Of a stretch of 64,000 nucleotides of DNA, positions 56,357 through 64,000 are shown one piece after another. The stretch comes from CAWBQO01 sp963790965 (GTDB lineage Bacteria; Bacteroidota; Rhodothermia; Rhodothermales; DASSAV01). The position numbers and the translations under genes are program-made. Position 1 is the first letter of the stretch; each line of letters starts with the position of its first letter. The DNA lies in NCBI GenBank assembly GCA_963790965.1, contig CAWBQO010000003.1:1054001-1118000 (forward strand), written 5' to 3'. The notes below the pieces were generated by a model, which was not told where the DNA came from, ran no database searches, and saw only the letters and a program-made list of their open reading frames with translations.

Positions 56357-57664
56357 CTACCGGCCGGCCGCTATCGGAAACTCGACCGCGTATGCCGCTC
56401 CGGCCTCGCTATCTGAAGATTGCCCGACGAACGCCCACGGCCCGCTGAGCGCCACAGACGAGCCGAAATGAACTTCTCCCACATCGACGATACGTTCCAG
56501 GGACCACCGGCCACTCTCAGGATCTCGTTTGTACGCAAAACCGACGCGGTCAATGTTGAAGTCGAGGCCCAACTGCTCGTCGAATCCGATGACCAGCGCC
56601 CGGTCGCCGGAGAGCGCAACTGGTGATCCGAATGCCCCGTGATCATAGGCATCGCCCGGCCGGATCGTCGTGGCCTGCCGCCAAGTCCCGGCCGAAGAGC
56701 GCTCGAAGACAGTCACCGCCCCGGTCTTTTTGCGTCCTTCGCGACTTTCGCCTACAATCAGCCGGCTGCCGTCGAGATCGAGCGATATGAAGAAATCGTC
56801 GATGCCGGGCAGGCGCTTCTTCTGCTCCCAGGTTCCGGTCCGCTTGTCGCGTTCGAAGATATAGACGCTTCCGGGCTCTCCCTTGAAGTATGTGGAGGCT
56901 GCCACCGCCAGGCGGTCGCCGTCGAGGTCGCCCGAGCCTCCCATGATGCCGAAACGCACGTCTTCCGTCGGCTGCAGGCGAGCGGTCCGTTCCCAGCGGC
57001 CCGTCTTCGCATCGCGTTCGAATAAGTACGCCGCGCCGTGGTAGCGTCCGCCTGAAATGTCTCCCGATGTGGTAATGAGCGCACGGGTCGAATCCAGGGC
57101 AACGCTGCTCGCAAACGCGCCTTCTTCGAAGCCCCTGTCCGCGTTCATGCGTGCCACTTGCGCCCACGATCCATCGGTCGAGTCCCGCTCGAAGATGTAG
57201 GCGGCGTTGCGCGAGGTCATGCTCAGCACCGTCTCGGAGGAGCCGATAAGCACGCGGCTGCCACTCAGCGAAACGGTGCGCCCGAAAAACAATCCCGTGC
57301 GGCAATCCTTCGGAACGAGTCGCGCCTTCTGAAGCCATCCCAGCGATTTTGCGTCGAACTCGTAGACATAGGCGGCACCGGAGTTGGCACCGCAGCTCGA
57401 CTCGCCGCTCGCGCCGACGACAGCGCGCAGCCCGTCAACCGAGACTGAGACGCCGAAGAAGTTGCCGGCAAGCGTATCCGGTGGATCGAGTGTCAGTATC
57501 TGCGAAGAGGCGGAAAAAAATGGCAGCAGCCCGACGGCGAGGCCGAACAGAACGGCCCGAACCGGTCGACGGCGGCCGCTACGCCGGCGCTTGTCCGGCG
57601 AGGACGTCCGCGAGCGATTCCCAGCGGTGGTACATGGATTCAAGTTCCTTCTTGAGCTTTTCAT
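56357..57664 (-). CDS. secreted FG-GAP beta-propeller protein
   Basis: 435 residues. A long basic N-terminus (DKRRRSGRRRPVR) precedes a signal-peptide-like AVLFGLAVGLLPFFSASSQ. The rest consists of about seven FG-GAP/integrin-like blades with the recurring FGxSVxxxG...AxVGA / GAAYVFERD pattern (FGVSVSVDGLRAVVGA, FGRTVSLSGSRVLIGS, FGSSVALSGPWAFVG). The start at 57664 overlaps the end of the ABC-F gene by 86 bases; no better start between the overlap and the hydrophobic segment is seen, so translation may be coupled, or it may use a rare start. Confidence 0.75.
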   Translation of the reverse strand: MKSSRRNLNPCTTAGNRSRTSSPDKRRRSGRRRPVRAVLFGLAVGLLPFFSASSQILTLDPPDTLAGNFFGVSVSVDGLRAVVGASGESSCGANSGAAYVYEFDAKSLGWLQKARLVPKDCRTGLFFGRTVSLSGSRVLIGSSETVLSMTSRNAAYIFERDSTDGSWAQVARMNADRGFEEGAFASSVALDSTRALITTSGDISGGRYHGAAYLFERDAKTGRWERTARLQPTEDVRFGIMGGSGDLDGDRLAVAASTYFKGEPGSVYIFERDKRTGTWEQKKRLPGIDDFFISLDLDGSRLIVGESREGRKKTGAVTVFERSSAGTWRQATTIRPGDAYDHGAFGSPVALSGDRALVIGFDEQLGLDFNIDRVGFAYKRDPESGRWSLERIVDVGEVHFGSSVALSGPWAFVGQSSDSEAGAAYAVEFPIAAGR

Positions 57665-59627
57665 ACTCCGCCATCTTCTCCTTCAGCCGCGCGGGATCTT
57701 GGTAAAGATCGACCGCCGCCAACTCCCGTTCCACCTCTTCTTGCCGCGCTTCGCGCTTTAAGATATCACTCTCCAGCTTTCCATACTGCCTGCGTACAGC
57801 TTGCGGAGAAAGGTCGGTAGCCGCCTCCTTGCCTGCCGGCCCCGGCGCAGGCGAAGCGTCCCGGTAACGCCGGTTTCGCTCCTCGGCTTCGAGACGCTTT
57901 TGCTCTTTCGTTTTCGGCCCACCGCCCGAAGAGCCGTTCGTACTCACCGGTGCCGACGCCGGCGCTGCGGCGCTCGCAGGCGTCTCAACCTTGGCCGCCG
58001 TGCCGTGCTGGATCTGCCACAGATAATCGGAATAGTTGCCGGCAAACGTGCGCACGCCGCCGTCCTCAACGCGCCAGATCCCGTTCACCACCTGATCCAC
58101 GAAGTGCCGGTCGTGGCTCACGACGACGAACGTCCCTGAATACTGACGCAGCGCCTCGATGAGCACGTTGATAGACGCGATATCGAGGTGGTTCGTCGGC
58201 TCGTCGAGGATCATGAAGTTGGCAGGATGCAAGAGCGTCCTTGCCAGCGCCACGCGGCTCTTTTCTCCGCCGGAAAGCACCGCCACCTTCTTGAAAACGG
58301 AGTCGCCGGTAAAAAGAAACGCGCCGAGGAGCGACCGTATCTGCGTCTCACTCTGCCCGCGCGAAACGACGCGCATGGCGTCCAGGATCGTGTCCTCCCC
58401 CTCAAGCGCATCGGCCTGGTGCTGCGCGAAGTAGGTGCGTATGGTGTTGTAGCCGAGCCGCAGCTCGCCTTCGAATGGCTCTGTGCCGTTGAGCATCCGG
58501 GCCAGCGTGGACTTGCCCGCGCCGTTCTTCCCGATCAGCGCAATCTTGCTTCCCCGCTCGATAACGAGCGGTCCGGCGTGGTCGAAGACTGCGATGTCTC
58601 CTTCCGCCGATTGGTAGGTTTTGGAGAAGTGCGAAAGCTCCGCGACCACCTTCCCGCTTCGCTCCGGCTCGGGGAAACGAAACGAAATACTGGACGCCTC
58701 GGACGGCGGCGGAGCCAGCCTATCCATCTTTTCCAGCGTCTTGATCCTGCTCTGCGCCTGCTTGGCTTTCGTCGCCTTTGCACGAAACCGTTCGACGAAA
58801 CGCTCCATCTGCGCAATCTCGCGCTGCTGGTTGTCGAAAGCCGCTTGCTGCTGCGCACGGCGGAGCTGCCGATCCTCCAGGTAAAACGCATAGTTCCCGG
58901 CGTACTCCGTCACAGCGCCCGCCGCCATCTCGGCAACCGTCGTCACCATGCGGTCGAGAAAGTAGCGGTCGTGCGAGACGATCACGACGGTGCCGGAATA
59001 CGAGCGTAGAAAGTTCTCGAGCCAATCGATACTGTCGATGTCGAGGTGGTTCGTCGGCTCGTCGAGGAGGAGAAAGTCCGGGCGGCGCAGAAGAAGCTTC
59101 GCGAGCACGACGCGCATTCTCCAGCCGCCGGAGAAGGTGCGAAGCGGCCGGGCAAGATCCTCGTCGGCAAAGCCAAGCCCGGAAAGCACGGCTTCCGTCT
59201 GCGACCGGATGCGGTGCGATTCCCGGCCGATGAGTTCGGAATGGACCTTTTCGAGGGCGACGAGCAGCTTGTGGTATTCGTCGGTCTCGTGGTCGTCCGA
59301 GGCTTCCAGCTCGGCGGTTATGCGGATCTCTTCCGCTTCCAGAGCCAGTATATCGTCGAAAGCCTTGAGCGCCTCCTCGAGCACGGTCCGCGCGGCGGGT
59401 GTTTCCTGCACGTCCTGCTCGAGGTAGCCGATGGACATGCCGCCCGTAAGGGCTATCTCGCCGCTGTCAGGCCGTTGCCTTCCGGCAATGATGCGAAGAA
59501 GCGTCGTTTTTCCAGCCCCATTGGGACCTACAAGGCCGATTCGTTGATTGGTACGGAGTGTCCAGGTCACCCCGTCGAGCACTTGCTGCCCGCCAAAGGC
59601 GAGCGATATATTCGAAAGCTGAAGCAT
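57579..59627 (-). CDS. ABC-F family ATPase (EttA/Uup type)
   Basis: 682 residues with two ABC domains and no membrane segment. Walker A GPNGAGKT and GKNGAGKS, signatures FSGGWRMR and LSGGEKSRV, Walker B LLLDEPTNHLD and MILDEPTNHLD. The linker (residues about 240-310) is a charged coiled coil (P-site tRNA interaction motif), and the C-terminal 130 residues have a low-complexity Ala/Pro stretch followed by a coiled coil, as in Uup/YdiF. Members act on ribosomes. A resistance role cannot be inferred. Confidence 0.93.
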   Translation of the reverse strand: MLQLSNISLAFGGQQVLDGVTWTLRTNQRIGLVGPNGAGKTTLLRIIAGRQRPDSGEIALTGGMSIGYLEQDVQETPAARTVLEEALKAFDDILALEAEEIRITAELEASDDHETDEYHKLLVALEKVHSELIGRESHRIRSQTEAVLSGLGFADEDLARPLRTFSGGWRMRVVLAKLLLRRPDFLLLDEPTNHLDIDSIDWLENFLRSYSGTVVIVSHDRYFLDRMVTTVAEMAAGAVTEYAGNYAFYLEDRQLRRAQQQAAFDNQQREIAQMERFVERFRAKATKAKQAQSRIKTLEKMDRLAPPPSEASSISFRFPEPERSGKVVAELSHFSKTYQSAEGDIAVFDHAGPLVIERGSKIALIGKNGAGKSTLARMLNGTEPFEGELRLGYNTIRTYFAQHQADALEGEDTILDAMRVVSRGQSETQIRSLLGAFLFTGDSVFKKVAVLSGGEKSRVALARTLLHPANFMILDEPTNHLDIASINVLIEALRQYSGTFVVVSHDRHFVDQVVNGIWRVEDGGVRTFAGNYSDYLWQIQHGTAAKVETPASAAAPASAPVSTNGSSGGGPKTKEQKRLEAEERNRRYRDASPAPGPAGKEAATDLSPQAVRRQYGKLESDILKREARQEEVERELAAVDLYQDPARLKEKMAEYEKLKKELESMYHRWESLADVLAGQAPA

Positions 59628-59928
59628 CTTCTATTACTATGGCCGAGAGAGTGGCGCGGGCACCGCAGCACGTTTCGTCGGCCTCATGCGACTACTATAA
59701 CGTGGCCTATCCTATGATTCAGCGGCATTAATGTTCAGCACCCTTAGAGCCGCATTTCAAAGAATTCTGCCAGGCGTTCGCAGCGGGTCCAACACGGCGG
59801 CCTGTTGTCCAAAGTGGCGCTTCCGTGCAGAGGGGCGGCGCCGCCCGTCGTAGGCAGCCGCAGGGCAGCAATAATCCGGCCGCTTGTTGGCCGCACCAGG
59901 GATCATGCTGGACCTCGTCCCTCGGCGC
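59628..59928. other. intergenic region, no gene recognised
   Basis: 300 bases between two minus-strand genes. A 5-bp GC stem (CGGCC/GGCCG, 59877-59893) after the sugar transferase stop may be a weak terminator. No promoter for the ABC-F gene is clear. Confidence 0.45.
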
Positions 59929-61380
59929 TCAGTAGGCGTTCTCGTTGACGAGTCCTTTCCAGAGGGTCATCCACATGATCTTGAAGTCGAGCTTTAGCGA
60001 CCAGTTCTGAATATAAAAGAGGTCACATTCGATCCGCTTCTCAATGGACGTATTGCCGCGCCAACCGTTTACCTGTGCCCACCCGGTGATTCCCGATCGC
60101 ATTTTGTGGCGCAGCATATACCTCGGCACACGCCTACTGAACTCCTCGATGAACACCGGCCGCTCGGGACGAGGGCCAACGATGGACATGTCTCCCAGAA
60201 GCACGTTGATGAACTGCGGCAGTTCGTCGAGGGAGGTCCTTCGCAGGAATCGGCCGAAAGGGGTGGCGCGGTCTTCACCCGGCCGCGCCCACACCGGTCC
60301 TGACCACGCTTCAGCGTTGACCGGCATCGAGCGGAATTTGAGCATATAAAACCGGTGCCCATTTAAGCTCATGCGCTCCTGGCGGTAGAACACCGGCCCA
60401 GGAGAAGAGATCTTTACTCCCGCCGCGAGAATAATAAGTATTGGAGAGATGACGAGCAGAAATGCCGCAGAAAGGATGATGTCAACGGAGCGCTTGACAT
60501 AGTGGCGCAGATCCAGCGGCGCCTCATCGATGATGTGAATGACGGGCATCCCGTCCACATCGGTCACCCGGCTATTGATGATGTCGAACTGAAACAGGTC
60601 CGGGACGAGGTACACGTGTGCCAGCCGGACGGAGAGCTGGTTAAGCAGATCTTCGACGTGGGCGACCGCAGAAAGCGGAAGGGCGATGTAGACGTAGTCA
60701 ATCGGCGTGCCCTCGGCGTAGAATTGGTCAACAAGCTCGGCTGCCATCGTCGTTGGCCCCAGCACGTCCGAGTCACCGCCCTTATTGTCGTCGAGGAAGC
60801 CGACGAGTTCGACGCCCATCCACGGATACTGCTCGAAGGCGGCCTGCAGCCGACGGCCCGCCTTGCCTGCTCCGACGATGAGCACGCGCCGGACATTCTC
60901 CCCCCGGAGACGCGCCCGGCGCACCCTCCCGTACACCGCCACACGGAGGAGCACCATGATCAGCGGCGTCAACAGGCCGAAAAGCAGCATGTGAACGCGC
61001 GAGAACGAGAACGTCCGGTAGAAGAACAGTGCGGCAAGCACGGCAATCATGCCGAAGAAGATCGCCTTTGCCACGCCATAGATGAGCGAGGGCAGCCGCT
61101 GAATGCGACGCGGATCGTAGAGGCCGGAGATTTGAAAAGTGGCTCCCCAAAGGATCAGAACCGCCGGCAGGATGCGCAGATAGACCCAGTACGGCGGCGC
61201 GTCGAGCGCATTTTTTACGGGGATTCCCAAGCCGCTCAGTAGCCCCGCTCCAGGGAGCGTCGAGGCCGAATGAAGCAGGACAAACCGCACGTAGTAGGCC
61301 GCAAGCCAACTCAGCGCGATGATCAACAGGTCCGCTGCGAAAAGGGACCTCTGGATAAACTGACTCTGTTCTTTAAGCAT
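59929..61380 (-). CDS. polyprenyl-phosphate sugar-1-phosphate transferase (WcaJ/PssY type)
   Basis: 483 residues: four N-terminal transmembrane helices, a CoA-binding-like Rossmann segment (RRVLIVGAGKAGRRLQAAF), a fifth membrane segment (VDIILSAAFLLVISPILIIL) and the C-terminal bacterial sugar transferase domain with GPVFYRQERMSLNGHRFYML, RRTSLDELPQFINVLLGDMS, VGPRPERP and GWAQVNGWRG. It starts exopolysaccharide or O-antigen repeat units by loading a hexose-1-phosphate onto undecaprenyl phosphate. It stands alone here, with no polymerase or flippase beside it. Confidence 0.92.
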   Translation of the reverse strand: MLKEQSQFIQRSLFAADLLIIALSWLAAYYVRFVLLHSASTLPGAGLLSGLGIPVKNALDAPPYWVYLRILPAVLILWGATFQISGLYDPRRIQRLPSLIYGVAKAIFFGMIAVLAALFFYRTFSFSRVHMLLFGLLTPLIMVLLRVAVYGRVRRARLRGENVRRVLIVGAGKAGRRLQAAFEQYPWMGVELVGFLDDNKGGDSDVLGPTTMAAELVDQFYAEGTPIDYVYIALPLSAVAHVEDLLNQLSVRLAHVYLVPDLFQFDIINSRVTDVDGMPVIHIIDEAPLDLRHYVKRSVDIILSAAFLLVISPILIILAAGVKISSPGPVFYRQERMSLNGHRFYMLKFRSMPVNAEAWSGPVWARPGEDRATPFGRFLRRTSLDELPQFINVLLGDMSIVGPRPERPVFIEEFSRRVPRYMLRHKMRSGITGWAQVNGWRGNTSIEKRIECDLFYIQNWSLKLDFKIMWMTLWKGLVNENAY

Positions 61381-61403
61381 GATACCGGTACAGACGTTCT
61401 ACT

Positions 61404-61425
61404 CGCCCGTTCAACCGGGCGTTTT
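61404..61425. other. hairpin upstream of the sugar transferase gene
   Basis: A 6-bp stem CGCCCG/CGGGCG with a 6-base loop. On the plus strand TTTT follows at once, a compact terminator form, but no plus-strand gene ends here. On the minus strand it sits in the leader of the sugar transferase, 24-41 bases before its ATG. Confidence 0.4.
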
Positions 61426-61560
61426 AGAGCGGGCAACCATGCACGCTGTAGCGCTGATTCATGCAGAACAGGATGGGGAGAGCGGACGGACTGGCCCTAA
61501 GTTACATCATACCGGCCCGCTCTCCAAGGCGATTCTGCGTGCCCCCGACGGAAACCCGCG

Positions 61561-61593
61561 TTTGCGCTCGGCCGATTAATGTCGTATCTTTTG
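61561..61593 (+). promoter_or_regulatory. Bacteroidota-type promoter of rpsF operon
   Basis: TTTG (61561-61564) and TATCTTTTG (61585-61593) are separated by 20 bases, a close match to the TTTG-N19-21-TAnnTTTG consensus. The leader to the rpsF ATG is about 60-70 bases and contains a small hairpin CCAC-CGTG-GTGG near 61617-61630, possibly the S6:S18 autoregulatory site. Confidence 0.65.
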
Positions 61594-61662
61594 AGGCTAT
61601 AACAATCCCTGCTCCCGCCACCGTGGTGGGGGCCTACCTGAAACAGCTCCCAAAGGGAACCG

Positions 61663-62058
61663 ATGCCAGCCAATACCTATGAGCTGACGTACATCATCAA
61701 CGGTGTGCTCGGCGAAAATCAGATCAAAGACGTAGTGGCCCGCGTGGACCGCTACATCAACGAGCACGACGCAAAGGTCGTGGAAACGGACGAGTGGGGA
61801 TCCCGCCGCCTCGCCTATCAGATCCGCAAAAAGCGCACGGGATACTACGTCAACCTGTACTTCGAGTCTTCAGGCGAAATGATCCCGCGCCTCGAGCGAT
61901 CGCTGGAGATCGACGACGACATCCTCCGCTATCTCACCCTGCGCCTCGACGCCAAAATGCTGCGTCACTACGAGGCCCAGCGCGTCAGCGGCCAGCGCGC
62001 CCGCGCTCAGGAAGTCGAAGATGCCGCCCGCCGTCGCGACGAGGAAGACGACGACTGA
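61663..62058 (+). CDS. rpsF: 30S ribosomal protein S6
   Basis: 131 residues; YELTYIINGVLGENQI, EWGSRRLAYQIRKKRTGYYV and the RSLEIDDDILRYLTLRLD end of the fold match S6, followed by a charged C-terminal extension ending RRRDEEDDD. It forms a heterodimer with S18, encoded 52 bases downstream. Confidence 0.97.
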   Translation: MPANTYELTYIINGVLGENQIKDVVARVDRYINEHDAKVVETDEWGSRRLAYQIRKKRTGYYVNLYFESSGEMIPRLERSLEIDDDILRYLTLRLDAKMLRHYEAQRVSGQRARAQEVEDAARRRDEEDDD

Positions 62059-62110
62059 GCCGGACCGGCTCACCATCCCAAGAGTATCCCCATTGTAATC
62101 GAAGATCATT

Positions 62111-62338
62111 ATGGCAGTGCCCATACAGGAAAACCAGTCGAACTACGACACCAAAGGTATCGAGTACGTCGACTACAAGGACATCGAGCTTCTCAAGCGG
62201 TACATCAACGAACAGGGCAAGCTTCTGCCCCGGCGCGTCACGGGTGTCTCCGCGAACTTTCAGCGCCAGCTCACGCGCGCCGTCAAACGCGCCCGGCACT
62301 TGTCCCTTCTCCCCTACGTCGCCGACACCGTCCGATAA
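62111..62338 (+). CDS. rpsR: 30S ribosomal protein S18
   Basis: 75 residues; the S18 core IEYVDYKDIELLKRYINEQG followed by KLLPRRVTGVSANFQRQLTR and AVKRARHLSLLPYV is intact. It lacks the cysteine zinc-type N-terminal motif of some S18 paralogues. It sits between rpsF and rplI in the standard order. Confidence 0.97.
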   Translation: MAVPIQENQSNYDTKGIEYVDYKDIELLKRYINEQGKLLPRRVTGVSANFQRQLTRAVKRARHLSLLPYVADTVR

Positions 62339-62384
62339 GCAAGAACATCCCGGACGCAGCGTCCGGCTTTAACTCTATAGAACG

Positions 62385-62843
62385 ATGAAAGTCCTGCTTC
62401 TCAAAGAAGTTGATAACCTCGGGGCGGAAGGTGAAGTGGTAACGGTTAAGGACGGCTACGGCCGTAACTTCCTCATCCCGCGTGGCCTGGCTCGCATGGC
62501 GAGCGCCGGCACCATCCGCGCCCGCGAAGAAGAACTACGCCAGGCGTCCCGTAAGATCGCGCAGGCGCGCGAGGAAGCCCAGGCAACCGTGCGCCGCCTC
62601 GAAAGCCTCCAGATCGACGTCCCCGCCCGCGTCGGCGAAGAAGATCGCATCTTCGGAACCGTCACGGCGCAGCAAGTGGCCGTTGCCCTTGCAGCGCAGG
62701 GGTTCGACGTCGACCGCCGCAAGGTGGAGCTGAACGAGGAAATCCGCAAGCTCGGCGTCTACACCGCCACCGTGCGCCTCCATCCGGAAGTCGCAGCACA
62801 GGTCAAGGTGCGCGTCGTGCCCGAAGAGGACAGCGCAGCCTGA
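62385..62843 (+). CDS. rplI: 50S ribosomal protein L9
   Basis: 152 residues: N-terminal rRNA-binding domain MKVLLLKEVDNLGAEGEVVT, then VKDGYGRNFLIPRGLA, a connecting helix and a C-terminal domain (IFGTVTAQQVAVALAAQGFD, LGVYTATVRLHPEVAAQVKV). It ends the operon, 21 bases ahead of a terminator. Confidence 0.97.
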   Translation: MKVLLLKEVDNLGAEGEVVTVKDGYGRNFLIPRGLARMASAGTIRAREEELRQASRKIAQAREEAQATVRRLESLQIDVPARVGEEDRIFGTVTAQQVAVALAAQGFDVDRRKVELNEEIRKLGVYTATVRLHPEVAAQVKVRVVPEEDSAA

Positions 62844-62863
62844 TTCTCGTCCGCAACAACGAA

Positions 62864-62900
62864 AAGGGATGGTCGTTCTTTAAGCGGCCATCCCTTTGTT
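62864..62900 (+). terminator. terminator of the rpsF-rpsR-rplI operon
   Basis: A 10-bp perfect stem AAAGGGATGG/CCATCCCTTT with a 14-base loop, the stem ending in TTTGTTG. It is followed after 21 bases by the dsbD start. Confidence 0.8.
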
Positions 62901-62921
62901 GTATCCTCCCGGTCCTGCCGA

Positions 62922-64000
62922 ATGCCCCCCGTCGAACACAAGCGTAAGGTCCGGCCCCGTCTTGACGCCGTTGCCGCGGGGCTTGCGGCGATCCTCCTGC
63001 TTACGCCGCTCTTGCCGGCACGCGCGCAGACGGCGCAGGAAGTCGTCTCGTGGTCCGCAGAAGTGCGCCCTTCCGAAGCCGCTCCGGGCGCACCCCTGCA
63101 GCTGCACCTCGCCGCCCAAATCGGCGACGGCTGGAAGATGTACGCCATGGACTCGCCGCCGCCCACACGCGGCGTCAAGATTACCACTGAGGACACTCTC
63201 GGCATCCTCTTCACCGATGCCGCCGCGCAGTCTGAGCCGGAAGAAGGCTACGACCCCAACTTCGACATGGACGTGCGCTACTTCCACGAGCGCGCGCAGT
63301 TCACCCTTTCCGGCCGAGTGGAGGATGGCGCGTCTCTCGGCGAGCGCGTGGTTGAAGGAAGCGTCCGTTTCATGGTCTGCAACGCCAGGTTGTGCTTGCC
63401 GCCCACGAGCGTTCCGTTCACCGCCGCCGTTACGGTCGTTCAAACCGCCGCTCTCGCCGGCGACACGGGCATAAAAGCGCCGGCCGATTCCGCCGCGCTA
63501 CAGCCGGTCCTTCCGCCGGAAGAGAATCGGGCTGAGCTTACCGGGGGCACGGCAGGCGAAACTACGAGCAAGAATGCGGGCCGGCAGGGCTCCGGTGGCC
63601 TCTGGGCCTTCCTTTTACTCGCCGTCGGAGCCGGGCTTGCCACCCTTCTAACGCCTTGCGTCTTCCCGCTCATCCCGCTCACCGTGTCCTATTTCACCCG
63701 GCACGCCGAAGGGCGTGGCGAGGCGGTGCGCATGGCCACCGTCTACGGCCTCGCGATCGTTCTCACGTTCACATCGCTGGGGCTGCTCATGGCGCTATTC
63801 CTTGGTGCCGCGGGCGCGCAGACGATTGCCGCGAATCCCTGGGTGAACTTGTTCATCGGCGTCGTTTTCGTGGTTTTTGCGCTTTCGCTCCTTGGCCTTT
63901 TCGAGCTAAGGCTGCCGAGCGGGATGGTGAACTTCTTCAACCGGCAGGGCAATGAGCGCGCCGGTTACGTCGGCGTTCTTTTCATGGGCCTTACGCTCAC
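62922..64000 (+). CDS. dsbD: thiol:disulfide interchange protein DsbD-like (cut by window end)
   Basis: About 360 residues before the window ends; no stop occurs. There is a signal peptide (LDAVAAGLAAILLLTPLLPA, cleavage after RAQ). Residues about 40-170 are the periplasmic alpha domain with the redox pair CNARLC, as in DsbD Cys103/Cys109. After a linker the membrane domain starts (FLLLAVGAGLATLLTPCVFP, LIPLTVSYF), with the membrane Cys in TPCVFP. It carries electrons from thioredoxin to the periplasm. The missing part should hold the second membrane Cys and the thioredoxin-like gamma domain. Confidence 0.9.
   Translation, partial: MPPVEHKRKVRPRLDAVAAGLAAILLLTPLLPARAQTAQEVVSWSAEVRPSEAAPGAPLQLHLAAQIGDGWKMYAMDSPPPTRGVKITTEDTLGILFTDAAAQSEPEEGYDPNFDMDVRYFHERAQFTLSGRVEDGASLGERVVEGSVRFMVCNARLCLPPTSVPFTAAVTVVQTAALAGDTGIKAPADSAALQPVLPPEENRAELTGGTAGETTSKNAGRQGSGGLWAFLLLAVGAGLATLLTPCVFPLIPLTVSYFTRHAEGRGEAVRMATVYGLAIVLTFTSLGLLMALFLGAAGAQTIAANPWVNLFIGVVFVVFALSLLGLFELRLPSGMVNFFNRQGNERAGYVGVLFMGLTL

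Overview
The window looks like a chromosomal segment of a GC-rich member of the Bacteroidota/Rhodothermota assemblage, probably Rhodothermales-like. The support is a secreted protein with a C-terminal type IX secretion (T9SS) sorting domain, promoters that resemble the Bacteroidota TTTG/TAnnTTTG type (best ahead of rpsF), mostly absent Shine-Dalgarno sites, a TonB-dependent receptor, and family-level resemblance of the proteins. The lineage is an inference. Most of the window is core chromosome; accessory material is confined to a few repeat-rich gaps.

Layout. 0-7.9 kb: 3' end of treY (trehalose from maltodextrin), lnt, a HAD phosphatase, a small membrane protein, ndk, a TreT-like glycosyltransferase and an exported DUF4097-like protein. 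7.9-21.9 kb: the classical information-processing block read leftward, tRNA-Thr(TGT), Tyr, Gly, Thr(GGT), tuf, tRNA-Trp, secE, nusG, rplK, rplA, rplJ, rplL, rpoB, rpoC, with hairpins in the rplL-rpoB and rpoB-rpoC gaps and a rho-independent terminator after rpoC. 21.9-25 kb: queA-ispD-ispF-dedA, with a small transposon-like element between ispD and ispF. 25.5-33.8 kb: an RNA m5C methyltransferase, the T9SS cargo protein, metK, der, ecsC, a single-domain response regulator and a GT4 glycosyltransferase.

33.8-45.2 kb is the most unusual part. It carries gluconokinase and three phosphofructokinases of three different types: a single-domain ATP-type one, a PPi-type one, and a two-domain enzyme laid out like eukaryotic PFK. 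A frameshifted class I fructose-bisphosphate aldolase follows. Mixed in are a two-gene HIRAN/HipA-kinase module, a HigA antitoxin remnant, a BrnA antitoxin remnant and tandem repeats. 45.2-50.6 kb: a histidine phosphatase, a 406-bp tandem duplication, a DUF3224 protein, a glycosidase-like membrane protein and an EF-hand lipoprotein.

50.8-64 kb: a TonB receptor; a HAD-UbiA / DprE1-like / DprE2-like operon predicted to make a polyprenyl-phospho-arabinose type sugar donor; an FG-GAP protein; an ABC-F ATPase; a polyprenyl-phosphate sugar transferase; the rpsF-rpsR-rplI operon; and the start of a DsbD-like thiol-disulfide interchange protein cut by the window end. Three diverged copies of one roughly 165-180 bp inverted-repeat element (23.0, 28.1 and 44.8 kb), one flanked by a perfect 9-bp direct repeat, show past transposition of a small non-autonomous element.
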